From CAZXYF01 sp964644705 (GTDB lineage Bacteria > Planctomycetota > Brocadiia > SM23-32): DNA of 34,398 bases. Made by a program: the position numbers and the translations under genes. Positions 1-9,141 of the stretch are shown here, in pieces (position 1 is the stretch's first letter; every line of letters starts with the position of its first letter). The DNA lies in assembly GCA_964644705.1 (NCBI GenBank), contig CAZXYF010000011.1:1-34398 (forward strand), read 5' to 3'. The notes under the pieces are model-generated. The model saw only the letters and a list, made by a program, of their open reading frames with translations. It ran no database searches and had not been told where the DNA came from.

Positions 1-40
1 AAGTTTTACGTATTGTCGAAAACATGGACGAGATTGGAAT

Positions 41-61
41 AAAGCGCCCCGGGATCGCTTT
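41..61 (-). terminator. Weak hairpin after the propeller/TPR gene
   Basis: Directly after the TGA stop of the propeller gene, the minus strand has AAAGCG, a 9-nt loop containing CCCGGG, then CGCTTT followed by ATT. The 6-bp stem is perfect but the T-tract is poor, so this is only a possible terminator. Confidence 0.3.
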
Positions 62-3000
62 CATTTGCGACCGTAAATCCCGAGCGTCTTTCCCGTGACG
101 GCGATAATGAGGTCGCCTGTAATCCAGACATCTGGTGTACGTGATTGTGCCTGCGGTCCCGTTCCCGGGGGGCTGTTTGCGAGAAATGTAGGTGCCGGAC
201 GCACTGTTCCGTCTTCGCGGTTGAGGAAAGCAAATCGATTACGCGACTCTTTCCCGGTCCGGTCGGTCCGTTTCAAAAGTACATATTTCGTGCTAACACA
301 GAGACCGTTATGGTTGAAGACGGAGTAACCACCGGGGATTCGCGTTTCGCTTTTCACCTCGCCGGTGGTTTTATCTATGAAGCGAATCCGATCGCTTGAT
401 CGGGCATTTGAGTCCCCCCGTTCCACCAGCGCATATTCTTTCAGGCGGGGGAGGAAGCCGGCATGAGACACAAGAGATTCCCCGCTGCCAGGTCCTGAAT
501 CGATGCTTTTCCAGATAATCTTCTGGCGGCTGGGATCGATAATAGCCACGGTGTTATCTGTGATCACCAGACCGGATGGGGAATGCCGGATCGGGCGAAG
601 CTCAACGGAGTCACCCAACTTGAGGGGTATTTCCCAGGCCCGCCGGCCATCCGGGAGGGAATGGAAGACGAGTTTCTTGCCGCGTTTGGTCACGTATCCA
701 TTTCTGGACCAGAAATGAGGTTTAGCCGGCGGGGGAAAGTCCGATGTGAGTTTCCGTCCGGAGCGGGGGCTGTAAACGGACATGGGGCGTTTGCCAACAA
801 GTCCGGACATATCAAGGAGACAGTTCTCGAATGAGGCCAGGGTGGGACGGTGTTCCTGCGTGAAGATACGTGTCCAGCGTGGGCGTCCGGTTATGATGTC
901 GATTGCGTTCACCAAATAGTTTTCGCGGGACAGTCTCCCGGTGGCGATGACCACATTTGTTCCAGTGTGGATGTGCATATTGCTTACGGCATCAACATCG
1001 AACGTCGGATCCGAAGACCACAGCGTTTGTCCGTTCAACAGCGATATTGCGTCGATCTCTTTATTGGTGGAATAGAGCAAATGACCACGCACCCGGCAGC
1101 GAGCGGATGGCTTGAATCTCCGGTTCCACACGGTTTCTCCGGATCGGATGTTTGTCTGTGTCAGCGTGCCCTGTCGTTTGTTGATCCGGTACACATGATC
1201 GGCCAGGTGTGGACTGAGTGGTGATAATCTCGTATGCTGGCGCAACAGAGATCCGGCGATTGCTGTTTTGCGCAGAAGTTTAAGCGGGGGAAGAGGTGTA
1301 GTTGAGGGGAGGGATCCATCGCCGTGGCGTTTGGATTCAAGGCGCCCCACCGCACGCTCTGCTACGTCTCGGGGGATATCCTGTTCGCTGGTGGTTGCGG
1401 GCTTCTGATTCGTATCTCGCCCGGCCAGCCTTTTGTATGTTGTGCTGGCGTGCTGATACCATTCCCGTCGTTCATAGAACCGACCCAGTTCAAGCAGACT
1501 CTGATTGGTCACTTGGGGATGGTTAGAATTCGTCATGGCAACCAGAATCATTTCGGCCTGTGCTATGCGTCCTGAGTTTTCCGCTCGCCGGGCAGCCTGG
1601 ATACCGGCGGTTGCCGCCGCCCCGGACGAAGGCAAGGATCGCCACAAATAATAAAAGGTCTGCCATTCCGGGGGATTGGTGGCGGTGGCCAGGTCATGTA
1701 CTGTTTTTTGCATCCTTTCGAGAATTTTATGACGCGCCGGATCGTGGACGGAGGAGAGAATGTCGGCTATGTGGGAGCGTGCGCGGCTGGCGGCATTGAT
1801 TCTGTGGGTTGAGCGGGTCGGCCGGCCGGGCAGCAGCCGGTGTTGTCCTATACGTGCCATGTCCAAATAATGACCACAGGCACGACTGTAATGCTCGTTG
1901 GTTCTGGCTATTTTCGCTTGAGTGCGTTTGAGGCGGAGCTTTTCAGGGGTTGACTGTGCCAGTCCTCTGGCGCGCGATAACGGGTCATCAGCACTGGTGG
2001 GATTGCCCAGTGCGTGCTGGAGCAGTGCTTTCAGCAGGGCGCGACGCGCCCGTTTTCTGACCGTTTCATCTTTACTGTTTCTGCTGTATCGCCCGCCGTC
2101 GGCGTTGGAGGCAGCCTGGGTATAAGCCTTGCGGAGGTCCGTGATCGCATCCGTGTAACGTTGAAGCTTCCAAAAAAATAGGCCTCGCTGCAGGTAGAGC
2201 GACGCATCGGTTTTGGTGCGGAGTCGTTTATTTAACTTGGCGAGGTGCTGGCGACCGGGCGAGAGGGCATAGATCGTTTCCAGAGCGCCCGCGTAAATTC
2301 GATCGTTGTGATGCAGCAGATTGCCAATGGGAACTTGCGAGTTTCGAATTACGGCAAGACGGTTCTCGCGTTTCCCCGAATTGGCGTTTATGCGGAGAAT
2401 ATCGTTTTCACGGGGAACGAGAACACTGCGTTTGGCAAGAGCAGGGCGTCCTGTGGCACTCTGCACCTTTGCCCGCCATTGTACCTTTCCCGTTTTGAGA
2501 GAATAGGACCGGAGAAATCCGTTTGCAAGAGTCAGTACGTTTTGTCCGTGGGTCCCCACGTAACAGCCGGCGGGTATCTCCGAATGATCATAGAGAACTT
2601 CTCCCGTTGCGGATGAGAGACACAGGATGCGAGATGTATCGCCCGGAAGAACTACGCACCGGTTGTCGGTTACGAATGCTGTGTTTCTGGCCCAGCCGTC
2701 ATCCTGTGAGTCTTTCGGCGGAGGGCGATTGAGGCGTAGAATCTTGGGGCCCTGCCATTTCGAGATCCGCCCGTTATAGGTGGTGGCCCATTTGACAGTT
2801 CCGGTAAGGGCGTCAGTGCAGAATACAACCCCTTTGCCGCTGGCGATGAATGCCCGGCTATTTTCTACAGCTATCCCCACGGGGTTTGTTGGGGGCATGG
2901 GAGATGATACGTATGCACAGAGAAAACGTCTCCAGAGTATCGCCCCGGTTTCTGGATCGAGGGCGAGAAGATGAAGCCCGTCCTTATCTTCGTAGGTGGT

Positions 3001-4452
3001 TAGAGCGTGTTCATTCGTGTCCACTGGCGCGTTCATGAACCGGCAGCCGTCGAGTGGACCATCCTGACCGAGTACCCACATTCGTTCCCCTGTCGTGGCA
3101 TTGTATCCCACCAGATTACTGCCGGGTCGTGACTGCACCTTCCGGTTTGAATCTTGTGGTCTGGATTTGCGCTGATAGGGGATGGATTTCCAATTTCCCT
3201 CCAGCCGTATGGCCACATTTCCCATCAGACTGATGTCTCCGCTGATGCGGTCGTGAAAGGATAAAGTTTCCTGCCAGTTATGGCGAACAGGCGCGTGGTG
3301 GACGAATACGCTTTTCGGTGGTTGGTTGGAAGATTGGAACGGATGAGTGCCGGAGGTGCGCCATATAACGGTTCCGTCGCTGGCTCTTACGCAGATGATT
3401 CCTCGTGCCGAACTGGCCCATATCCGGTTCCCCCGTGCTATCAACCGGTTAGTTGGGCGAAAACCGTTCTGGATCCACTTACGATGCCGCACCACGTCCA
3501 TGAGAGCTTTTTTTTGCTCCCCAGATGTCTGGTCCGGCACTTTCTGTTCCCACACGCCAATCAGCCCGGAGATGTTTCTTATGTTACGGGGAGGAAAGCG
3601 GGGGTAAGCAGTGTGGGGGGATGTGGATTGCTGGTTGGAGACAGAGGTTTCCTCCGTCCGATTGGCAGTTGTGGAGTTTGGTGAGGAGGTCTCCCTGGTG
3701 ACAGAGTCCAGGAAATCTTCGGTCCCGGACAGGTGGCTGAGTTTACGGGTCCACTTGTTGACGGATTCAGCATTTGCCTGTCGATGGGCCAAAAACAGTA
3801 GTCGCTGGTAGCATGATCGGCGGGGTATAGAGGGATCAGGGTGGGTGTTGAGGAGTTTCAAAAGCAGACGACGGGCCATTTCATAGCGTCCTCGGTCAAT
3901 CCGGTGACAGGCAAGACGGTATGCCGCATCGTCTCCGTAGGAGCTGAAAAAATAGTGGCTCGTGACATTTTTCAAAAGCTGGGGGGATCGACGGGAAACC
4001 GCTTCATCGAATTGCAGCGAAGCGCGGGTGTTAACAAGTTGCTGATATAACCGGATTCCACGCTCGGGCAGAATTTTGAGCAATTTCTCCCCCTGCTGAT
4101 GCGCCGGTCGATATGATCGCCGACTGACGCGAACCATGATCTGTTTGTCAGCATGCATAACAGTATGGATATGCCGGGCAGCGAGTTCGTACTGTTCATC
4201 ACGGACGAAACGGCGGGCACGCTGAAAAGCCGATTGAATATTCGGGTCGGTCGGTAGGCTGGCATGCACCAGTTCGGTAGATGAGTCGGAATCTGCCGGT
4301 TTATTGTGCTGAGGTGGGCTTACATCGGAAGATGAGGTCGTGGCTTTGCCCGCGAGGGAAGCAAGACAGAGAATGCATATGAGTGCGCACTGGGTGAAAC
4401 CTGTCAGTTTGGTTGCACGGGGGAATAAGGAAATATAACCAGGGGACATCAC
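61..4452 (-). CDS. Exported giant PQQ-like beta-propeller / TPR repeat protein
   Basis: Product of 1,463 residues, probably acting outside the cytoplasm in protein-protein contacts; no enzymatic activity can be assigned. Residues 1-40 form a basic stretch plus a hydrophobic segment (ALICILCLASLAG), a likely signal peptide. Residues ~50-240 look helical and TPR-like. Residues ~290-720 carry repeated PQQ-propeller blades (for example SDGTVIWRTSG, ATGERMWVLG, TGAILWRR, TGKVQWRAKV). Residues ~740-1070 are again TPR-like. A second propeller (~1100-1463) has blades such as SGETVWNRRF, NGQTLWSSDP and TGRPRWTR. Translation can begin at GTG 4452 or the adjacent ATG 4449; a GGAGG lies 7 nt before the GTG. 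It is the last gene of a minus-strand envelope block. True PQQ cofactor binding is not implied. The family call is firm, the role unknown. Confidence 0.85.
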   Translation of the reverse strand: MMSPGYISLFPRATKLTGFTQCALICILCLASLAGKATTSSSDVSPPQHNKPADSDSSTELVHASLPTDPNIQSAFQRARRFVRDEQYELAARHIHTVMHADKQIMVRVSRRSYRPAHQQGEKLLKILPERGIRLYQQLVNTRASLQFDEAVSRRSPQLLKNVTSHYFFSSYGDDAAYRLACHRIDRGRYEMARRLLLKLLNTHPDPSIPRRSCYQRLLFLAHRQANAESVNKWTRKLSHLSGTEDFLDSVTRETSSPNSTTANRTEETSVSNQQSTSPHTAYPRFPPRNIRNISGLIGVWEQKVPDQTSGEQKKALMDVVRHRKWIQNGFRPTNRLIARGNRIWASSARGIICVRASDGTVIWRTSGTHPFQSSNQPPKSVFVHHAPVRHNWQETLSFHDRISGDISLMGNVAIRLEGNWKSIPYQRKSRPQDSNRKVQSRPGSNLVGYNATTGERMWVLGQDGPLDGCRFMNAPVDTNEHALTTYEDKDGLHLLALDPETGAILWRRFLCAYVSSPMPPTNPVGIAVENSRAFIASGKGVVFCTDALTGTVKWATTYNGRISKWQGPKILRLNRPPPKDSQDDGWARNTAFVTDNRCVVLPGDTSRILCLSSATGEVLYDHSEIPAGCYVGTHGQNVLTLANGFLRSYSLKTGKVQWRAKVQSATGRPALAKRSVLVPRENDILRINANSGKRENRLAVIRNSQVPIGNLLHHNDRIYAGALETIYALSPGRQHLAKLNKRLRTKTDASLYLQRGLFFWKLQRYTDAITDLRKAYTQAASNADGGRYSRNSKDETVRKRARRALLKALLQHALGNPTSADDPLSRARGLAQSTPEKLRLKRTQAKIARTNEHYSRACGHYLDMARIGQHRLLPGRPTRSTHRINAASRARSHIADILSSVHDPARHKILERMQKTVHDLATATNPPEWQTFYYLWRSLPSSGAAATAGIQAARRAENSGRIAQAEMILVAMTNSNHPQVTNQSLLELGRFYERREWYQHASTTYKRLAGRDTNQKPATTSEQDIPRDVAERAVGRLESKRHGDGSLPSTTPLPPLKLLRKTAIAGSLLRQHTRLSPLSPHLADHVYRINKRQGTLTQTNIRSGETVWNRRFKPSARCRVRGHLLYSTNKEIDAISLLNGQTLWSSDPTFDVDAVSNMHIHTGTNVVIATGRLSRENYLVNAIDIITGRPRWTRIFTQEHRPTLASFENCLLDMSGLVGKRPMSVYSPRSGRKLTSDFPPPAKPHFWSRNGYVTKRGKKLVFHSLPDGRRAWEIPLKLGDSVELRPIRHSPSGLVITDNTVAIIDPSRQKIIWKSIDSGPGSGESLVSHAGFLPRLKEYALVERGDSNARSSDRIRFIDKTTGEVKSETRIPGGYSVFNHNGLCVSTKYVLLKRTDRTGKESRNRFAFLNREDGTVRPAPTFLANSPPGTGPQAQSRTPDVWITGDLIIAVTGKTLGIYGRK

Positions 4453-4791
4453 GCTGTAACCTCCGATAGGCCAGGTCTATCCAAAAAAGCGTCTCGAGAT
4501 GCGTGGGTCTTTGTCTTTACCGTAATTTGGCGTTGTTTTTGCTGCTCTCAGCATCGATAGAAAGGAAGACAAAGACAAAGATAAAGAGGTTATTAATCAC
4601 AATCCGCTCAGGTTTCGGAACGGCGGGTTGTGCTGGCAGACGCCAATTCTTCAGGAAGCTCTTAGCGGACCGATCTGGTAGCGGTTGGAGGTTCTGTGTG
4701 GCAGCGGGGCAGGGAGGCAATCACCGCATGCCGGATAGGGGACGGGTTCCCGTAGAAATTTCATCCCCACATTCAGCACAGGAAAACCGCT
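4453..4791. other. 339-nt gap between the acylphosphatase and propeller/TPR genes
   Basis: No convincing gene. Short open frames here have no family resemblance and unlike composition. The part next to the propeller gene is purine/pyrimidine-skewed with hexamer-like AAGACA/AAGATA repeats and an 11-bp inverted repeat (listed separately). It probably holds the promoter and leader of the propeller gene, but I could not pick a clear promoter. Confidence 0.5.
4508..4581. repeat. 11-bp inverted repeat in the propeller-gene leader
   Basis: TCTTTGTCTTT at 4508-4518 is the exact reverse complement of AAAGACAAAGA at 4571-4581, with a 52-nt loop. The right arm lies in a short run of AAGACA-like hexamers (4566-4587). 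It sits 56-130 nt upstream of the propeller gene start, so it could fold in the leader RNA; low complexity could also create it by chance. Confidence 0.4.
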
Positions 4792-5082
4792 TTAGTAGCG
4801 TATGGAAAATCCCGAGAACTCGTTTGTGGGATCCATCCAATCCACATCGACAGAATCGACCCGGGCCGATGGTGGTCCTTTATGGGACCAGGAGATGAGT
4901 TGCTGGATGTCGCTTTTGCTGCCTTCGACCATAATTTCGACGGTTCCATCCGCCAGATTTTTTACGAAGCCCTCCAGCCCCAGGGAATGAGCTTTCTTGC
5001 GGGTGGAACTGCGATAAAATACGCCCTGCACTCGTCCGCTGACGATGATATGAGCACGTGAGCCTATCTGATTGTTCATCAC
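4792..5082 (-). CDS. acyP: Acylphosphatase
   Basis: Small cytosolic enzyme (about 96 residues, normal for the family) that hydrolyses acyl phosphates such as carbamoyl phosphate and 1,3-bisphosphoglycerate. The sequence has the full signature: SGRVQGVFYR supplies the phosphate-binding loop and catalytic Arg, and VKNLADGTVE supplies the catalytic Asn, followed by the conserved VEG turn. The start is GTG 5082 or ATG 5079; neither has a strong ribosome site (AGAGG lies about 15 nt before the ATG). It follows the upstream vWA gene by 41 nt on the same strand, so the two are probably co-transcribed. HypF, encoded farther along the window, carries a homologous domain, but this copy is free-standing and complete. 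Confidence 0.92.
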   Translation of the reverse strand: MMNNQIGSRAHIIVSGRVQGVFYRSSTRKKAHSLGLEGFVKNLADGTVEIMVEGSKSDIQQLISWSHKGPPSARVDSVDVDWMDPTNEFSGFSIRY

Positions 5083-5123
5083 TTCTGGGCGAGACCTCTA
5101 CTGGTGGTGAATCATGAAGGAGA

Positions 5124-7040
5124 CTAAAACGCGAGGGACGGTGGATTCGGGCCACCACCACCACCACCCGTACTGGGTGGGGGAAGGTCTTTGAATACCA
5201 CTCTCCACGGAAAAATCTTCCGTTTCATCCGTTTGGCGAGCACTTCCCAGGGCGTATTTTTGTGTCGTTCGATACATATCTGAATGAAGTCCTTCGCCAG
5301 ATTGTACTCCCTCTCCGCCTGTTTTGGGCCCTTATAATCCACTGGCGCTTTTCCTTTACGCACGAGGTAACGCTTTTTGCGCTGGCGAAGGTTTAAGCCG
5401 TGTTCCTGCACGGCTGCCGAGAGCGCCATGTAATACTGTCCCAGCATGAAACGGAGGCGCAGCAGCTCCGCCCGTGTCAGTTCTGCGTGCGCAACCCAGC
5501 GCGTCCAGTTTTCCCCCCTGGGCTTACTTGAGTTGATCAGATTGTGGATCTTTTTGGCCTGTTTGATACAGTACTGCCGACCGTGTTTTGCCATTCGGAG
5601 ATTTTCATTGACTTTTCCGTCACGCCGCATTTGACCACCCAGGTAGAATCTTCCAATTTGCTCCCAGGTTTCTTTTAAAGTTCGTCGCAGGGCCACCTGT
5701 TTCATCCGTTTGTCGTATTTGAATTTGGAGCAGACATCCGGGAAATATTTGGCGAACATCTTATCCATATCGAAATCGGATTCTTTTTCCATCACGAAAT
5801 ACGTGCCGTGGGTGGCGAGGGTCATGCGGTTGAGTGCATACATGCCAAAACCCGACCGGATACCGTTCAGTGTTGCCCCCCACCGGCGCCAGCGGTGCCA
5901 GTTGTTGCCCCACCAGAGTTCCTCGCGTGGAGCGGCCGGCCCCGCGTCATTCGTTCCCCGAAGAGTTGCTCCTTCGAAGCCGCGCAGTGCCGCGCGGTCA
6001 TCGCCCTGGAGGGAGTCCATGAGCTCTTCGTCCAGTTTTACGCGCACACGTTTTTTCCGGGCAGCAAAGACTGCTTCATACCCGAATACGAAAAAACGAG
6101 CATTGTTCTTGCGCATCCGATTGGTCGTTCGTTCGAGCACCACGGGATCCTGCACATCATCTCCGCATTCATCGGTCATGCAGGCAATCAGAATGTTTTC
6201 ATAGTCTGAATCAGCAAATCTATCCAGCACCAGATTGACGCCGGAGGCAACATTCTCAACCCCGGAACCATCCACCTCTACGGAGGCCAGAGCCTGTTTG
6301 ACGTAATTGAGATTGGCGCTGGGCTGCCCTCTGAATTTGGCCTTTCGCCCATAACTGACCACCTGCCATCGACCCTGACCCGTCAATTCAACAGGTAAAT
6401 TCTTGTCAATCTCATCGAAATAATGGTTCATGCGGTCAATGAGTTGGGGCAGATCACCGTAGATGACGCTCCGGGATCGGTCAATCATCAGTACCACGAG
6501 TGTTTTACCGTTGGCAATTGCGTTTATTGTGGCAACTGCGAACTTATCAACGGCACCAGCGACCCCACCGCCACGGCCTTTCCCGGCGGCAAGCTCAAAA
6601 CCACTTCCGCCCTGTCCCTCAAAATCCCCGGAATTCCCGCCGGAAACTGCCGTCTGCATGCCCATCACATTGACATTTTTGGCCTGGACACTCTCCGCAC
6701 TTTTGGCGGCTTTGTTGTGGCTCTCGCCCTCACCGGAAGAACCCCGACCGGACATCGCACCACTGGTTGCCGCGGTCGAGAGTTTCTTTTCGTGCTGGAC
6801 CGGCTGAGGTTTCATCTCCTCGCTCTGAATTTCTTCCATCTTGACGGTGATTTTTTCCTGCGGCGGCTGAGGTTCTTGAGCCGTGATGAAAGCGAGGAGC
6901 AACAGGACGACAAGATGGAACCCCAGGCTGAGCAGGAGAAAGGGGCTGTTCCGAACAAATTCCATAACCGCGTTTTCTTCCCCGCTTATTCTGCGTGTTC
7001 CATGCGCCGCGGATTCGGCTCTCGTTTCCTCCACCGCCAT
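5124..7040 (-). CDS. Membrane-anchored vWA protein, paralogue 1
   Basis: Product of 638 residues. Residues ~31-54 form one transmembrane segment (PFLLLSLGFHLVVLLLLAFI), followed by a Pro/Glu/Lys stretch reminiscent of TonB/TolA N-termini and then a Gly/Ser-rich linker (~85-165). A von Willebrand factor A domain covers ~175-325. Its metal site is intact: D187-R-S-R-S191 is a perfect DxSxS MIDAS, and CMTDE at 287-291 supplies the later Asp. A Trp-rich segment (~375-388) and a basic helical C-terminal half of unknown fold follow, ending in a Gly/Pro-rich tail. Most of the chain probably faces the periplasm. GGAGGAG lies 7 nt before ATG 7040. It is a close tandem paralogue of the gene just upstream, with its own promoter. 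Probable role: metal-dependent protein binding in the envelope (inference). Confidence 0.85.
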   Translation of the reverse strand: MAVEETRAESAAHGTRRISGEENAVMEFVRNSPFLLLSLGFHLVVLLLLAFITAQEPQPPQEKITVKMEEIQSEEMKPQPVQHEKKLSTAATSGAMSGRGSSGEGESHNKAAKSAESVQAKNVNVMGMQTAVSGGNSGDFEGQGGSGFELAAGKGRGGGVAGAVDKFAVATINAIANGKTLVVLMIDRSRSVIYGDLPQLIDRMNHYFDEIDKNLPVELTGQGRWQVVSYGRKAKFRGQPSANLNYVKQALASVEVDGSGVENVASGVNLVLDRFADSDYENILIACMTDECGDDVQDPVVLERTTNRMRKNNARFFVFGYEAVFAARKKRVRVKLDEELMDSLQGDDRAALRGFEGATLRGTNDAGPAAPREELWWGNNWHRWRRWGATLNGIRSGFGMYALNRMTLATHGTYFVMEKESDFDMDKMFAKYFPDVCSKFKYDKRMKQVALRRTLKETWEQIGRFYLGGQMRRDGKVNENLRMAKHGRQYCIKQAKKIHNLINSSKPRGENWTRWVAHAELTRAELLRLRFMLGQYYMALSAAVQEHGLNLRQRKKRYLVRKGKAPVDYKGPKQAEREYNLAKDFIQICIERHKNTPWEVLAKRMKRKIFPWRVVFKDLPPPSTGGGGGGPNPPSLAF

Positions 7041-7127
7041 TGTTTGTCTCCTCCAGTAGGCTCAAAAAGAACGCAATGTTTCAATTGCATGTGTTTGATA
7101 GACTTCCGGGAGCATATCTCTATTTGA

Positions 7128-7156
7128 ATTATACCGATCCCATTCTCGCCATGCAA
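7128..7156 (-). promoter_or_regulatory. Sigma70-type promoter of vWA paralogue 1
   Basis: On the minus strand, TTGCAT (7151-7156), a 17-nt spacer and a consensus TATAAT (7128-7133). It lies between the stop of vWA paralogue 2 and the start of paralogue 1, giving a leader of about 80 nt. The surrounding 15-mer GGATCGGTATAATTC is nearly identical to one upstream of yidC. Confidence 0.65.
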
Positions 7157-7197
7157 CCGTTTTTGTGGTTTCAATCGGACGCTTACTACAGTCGGTT

Positions 7198-9141
7198 TTA
7201 GAAATGTTCTACGCCCGGTGGTATTGGTTCGCGGTTTGTATTACGCGTGGGAGGGGTTGGTTTTCGCCAGTCTTTGAAAGTTGCCTTCCACGGAAAGATC
7301 TTTCTTTTCATGCGTTTGGCCAGAATCCCCCAGGGTGTTCCCTGATGCTTATCTATACACAGCTGGATGAACTGTTGAGCCTGATGGTATTCCTTCTCGG
7401 CCTGTTCTGGGCCTTTATAATCCACCGGTATTTTGCCGCGGCGCATGATGTAGCGCTTTTTTCGCTCGCGAAGACCATACCCATGTTTTTTAGCGCTGTT
7501 GCGAAGGGTCAAGTGGTACTGACCCAGCATGAATCGCAGGCGGAGAAGCTCCGCGCGGGTGAGTTCAGCGTGGGCAATCCAACGCTCCCAGTTCCTGCCG
7601 CGTGATTCACTCTGATTTATGAGCTTATGGAGTTTCCGCGCCTGTGTGATGCAGTACTGACGGCCCCCTTCGGCCATGCGGAGGTTTTTCTTCACCGCAT
7701 CGTCGGTCCGCATGTGGCCGGACAGGTAATACCTGGCGATCTTTTTCCACGTTTCTTGCAGAACTTTACGGAGCGGGATCTGTTTATTGCGTTTCTCATA
7801 AATGAACTTCGAACAGGTGTCGGGGAAGTAGGAAGCCAGCATCTTTTCCCGGTCATAAGTGTGTTTCATCTCCTCTTTTTTTCTCAGGATAAAATAGGTT
7901 CCCCTGGTCCTGAGGGTCATGCGATTGAGAGCATACATTCCGAAACCAGATCGTATGCCGTTGAGTGTGGCTCCCCACCGGCGCCAGTGGTGCCAGTTTT
8001 CGCCCCACCACAGCTCTGGCCGGGGAGCGGCCGGGCCGGCATCATTCCAACCGCGCAGCCATCTACCTTCAAATCCCCGAAGTGACGCTCTGTCCGCACC
8101 TTGCAGGTTATTTAACAATTCTTTATCGAGTTTTAGGCTCACACGTTTTTTCCGCGCGGCAAACACCGCTTCATAGCCAAACACGAAAAAACGTACGTCA
8201 TGCTTGCGCATCCGATTGATCGACTGTTCCAGTACAACCCGATTCTGTATGTCGTCCCCGCATTCGTCGGTCATGCAGGCAATCACAATGTTCTCGTATT
8301 CCGAATCACCAAAGCGATCTATCACCCGGTTGACGCCGGAAGCGACGTTTTCCACGCCGGAACCATCCACTTCGACCGACCCGAGGGCCGTTTTTATATA
8401 ATTCATATTCGCGCTTGGTTGTCCCTTGAACTGGGCTTTTCGGCCGTAACTGAGCACCTGCCAGTGTCCCTGACCGGTGAGGGGGATGGGAAGGTTTTTG
8501 TCAATTTCATCGAAATAGTGATTCATGCGGTCGGTGAGTTGGGGCAGATCATCGTAAACTATGCTCCGTGAGCGGTCGATCATCAGCACAACGAGGGTTT
8601 TCCCATCAGCGATCTCGTTGATGGTGGCGAGCGCGAATTTATCAACGGCCTTGTTCATGGTTGAGGGGCCATGAGGCATGACCATGTCGAACGCTTTATC
8701 GTCGTCGATCGTGTCCAAATCCCTGGGATCGCCCGGCCCAATCGTGCTTACCATAGGGCCTGCATCGACAGGGCCGCTGTCCACTGGGGCCGTCCGTTTT
8801 TTCGCTTCTTCGTGACTGTTCGTTTTTGAGGGCCCCGATCGTCCGCCCCTGCCCTCCAGTGCCTGTTCTGTCGCATTCTCATCCAGTGGATGGTCTTCTA
8901 TTTCCGGGCGGGGCCGCTCGGGATCAGGCGTTTTTAGTTCCGCCAGGGGCACTTCGATCTTTTCTCTTGGTGGTTCCGGGTTTTGAGCCGTGAAGAGCGT
9001 CAGAAGGAGTAAAACAACGAAATGGAAGAGGAGGCTGAGGGCGAGGAATGGACTATTCCGGACGAACTCAGCGACGGGATTGCCATTGTCCAAAGATTGC
9101 CCATGCGCAACTGCTTCCGCTCGAGTCTCTTCCGCAGCCAT
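7198..9141 (-). CDS. Membrane-anchored vWA protein, paralogue 2
   Basis: Product of 647 residues, a full-length paralogue of the next gene downstream. It starts almost identically (MAAEETRAEA against MAVEETRAES) and has the same transmembrane anchor at ~31-52. Its linker (~55-165) is quite different, rich in Pro, Glu and Asp rather than Gly and Ser. The vWA domain (~175-330) keeps the perfect MIDAS D189-R-S-R-S193 and the CMTDE motif. The Trp-rich block (LWWGENWHHWRRWG) and the basic helical C-terminal region are strongly conserved between the copies, so the extracytoplasmic part is under selection while the linker drifts. GAGGAGGG precedes ATG 9141. Function unknown; probably an envelope protein that may act with or instead of its paralogue. 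Confidence 0.85.
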   Translation of the reverse strand: MAAEETRAEAVAHGQSLDNGNPVAEFVRNSPFLALSLLFHFVVLLLLTLFTAQNPEPPREKIEVPLAELKTPDPERPRPEIEDHPLDENATEQALEGRGGRSGPSKTNSHEEAKKRTAPVDSGPVDAGPMVSTIGPGDPRDLDTIDDDKAFDMVMPHGPSTMNKAVDKFALATINEIADGKTLVVLMIDRSRSIVYDDLPQLTDRMNHYFDEIDKNLPIPLTGQGHWQVLSYGRKAQFKGQPSANMNYIKTALGSVEVDGSGVENVASGVNRVIDRFGDSEYENIVIACMTDECGDDIQNRVVLEQSINRMRKHDVRFFVFGYEAVFAARKKRVSLKLDKELLNNLQGADRASLRGFEGRWLRGWNDAGPAAPRPELWWGENWHHWRRWGATLNGIRSGFGMYALNRMTLRTRGTYFILRKKEEMKHTYDREKMLASYFPDTCSKFIYEKRNKQIPLRKVLQETWKKIARYYLSGHMRTDDAVKKNLRMAEGGRQYCITQARKLHKLINQSESRGRNWERWIAHAELTRAELLRLRFMLGQYHLTLRNSAKKHGYGLRERKKRYIMRRGKIPVDYKGPEQAEKEYHQAQQFIQLCIDKHQGTPWGILAKRMKRKIFPWKATFKDWRKPTPPTRNTNREPIPPGVEHF

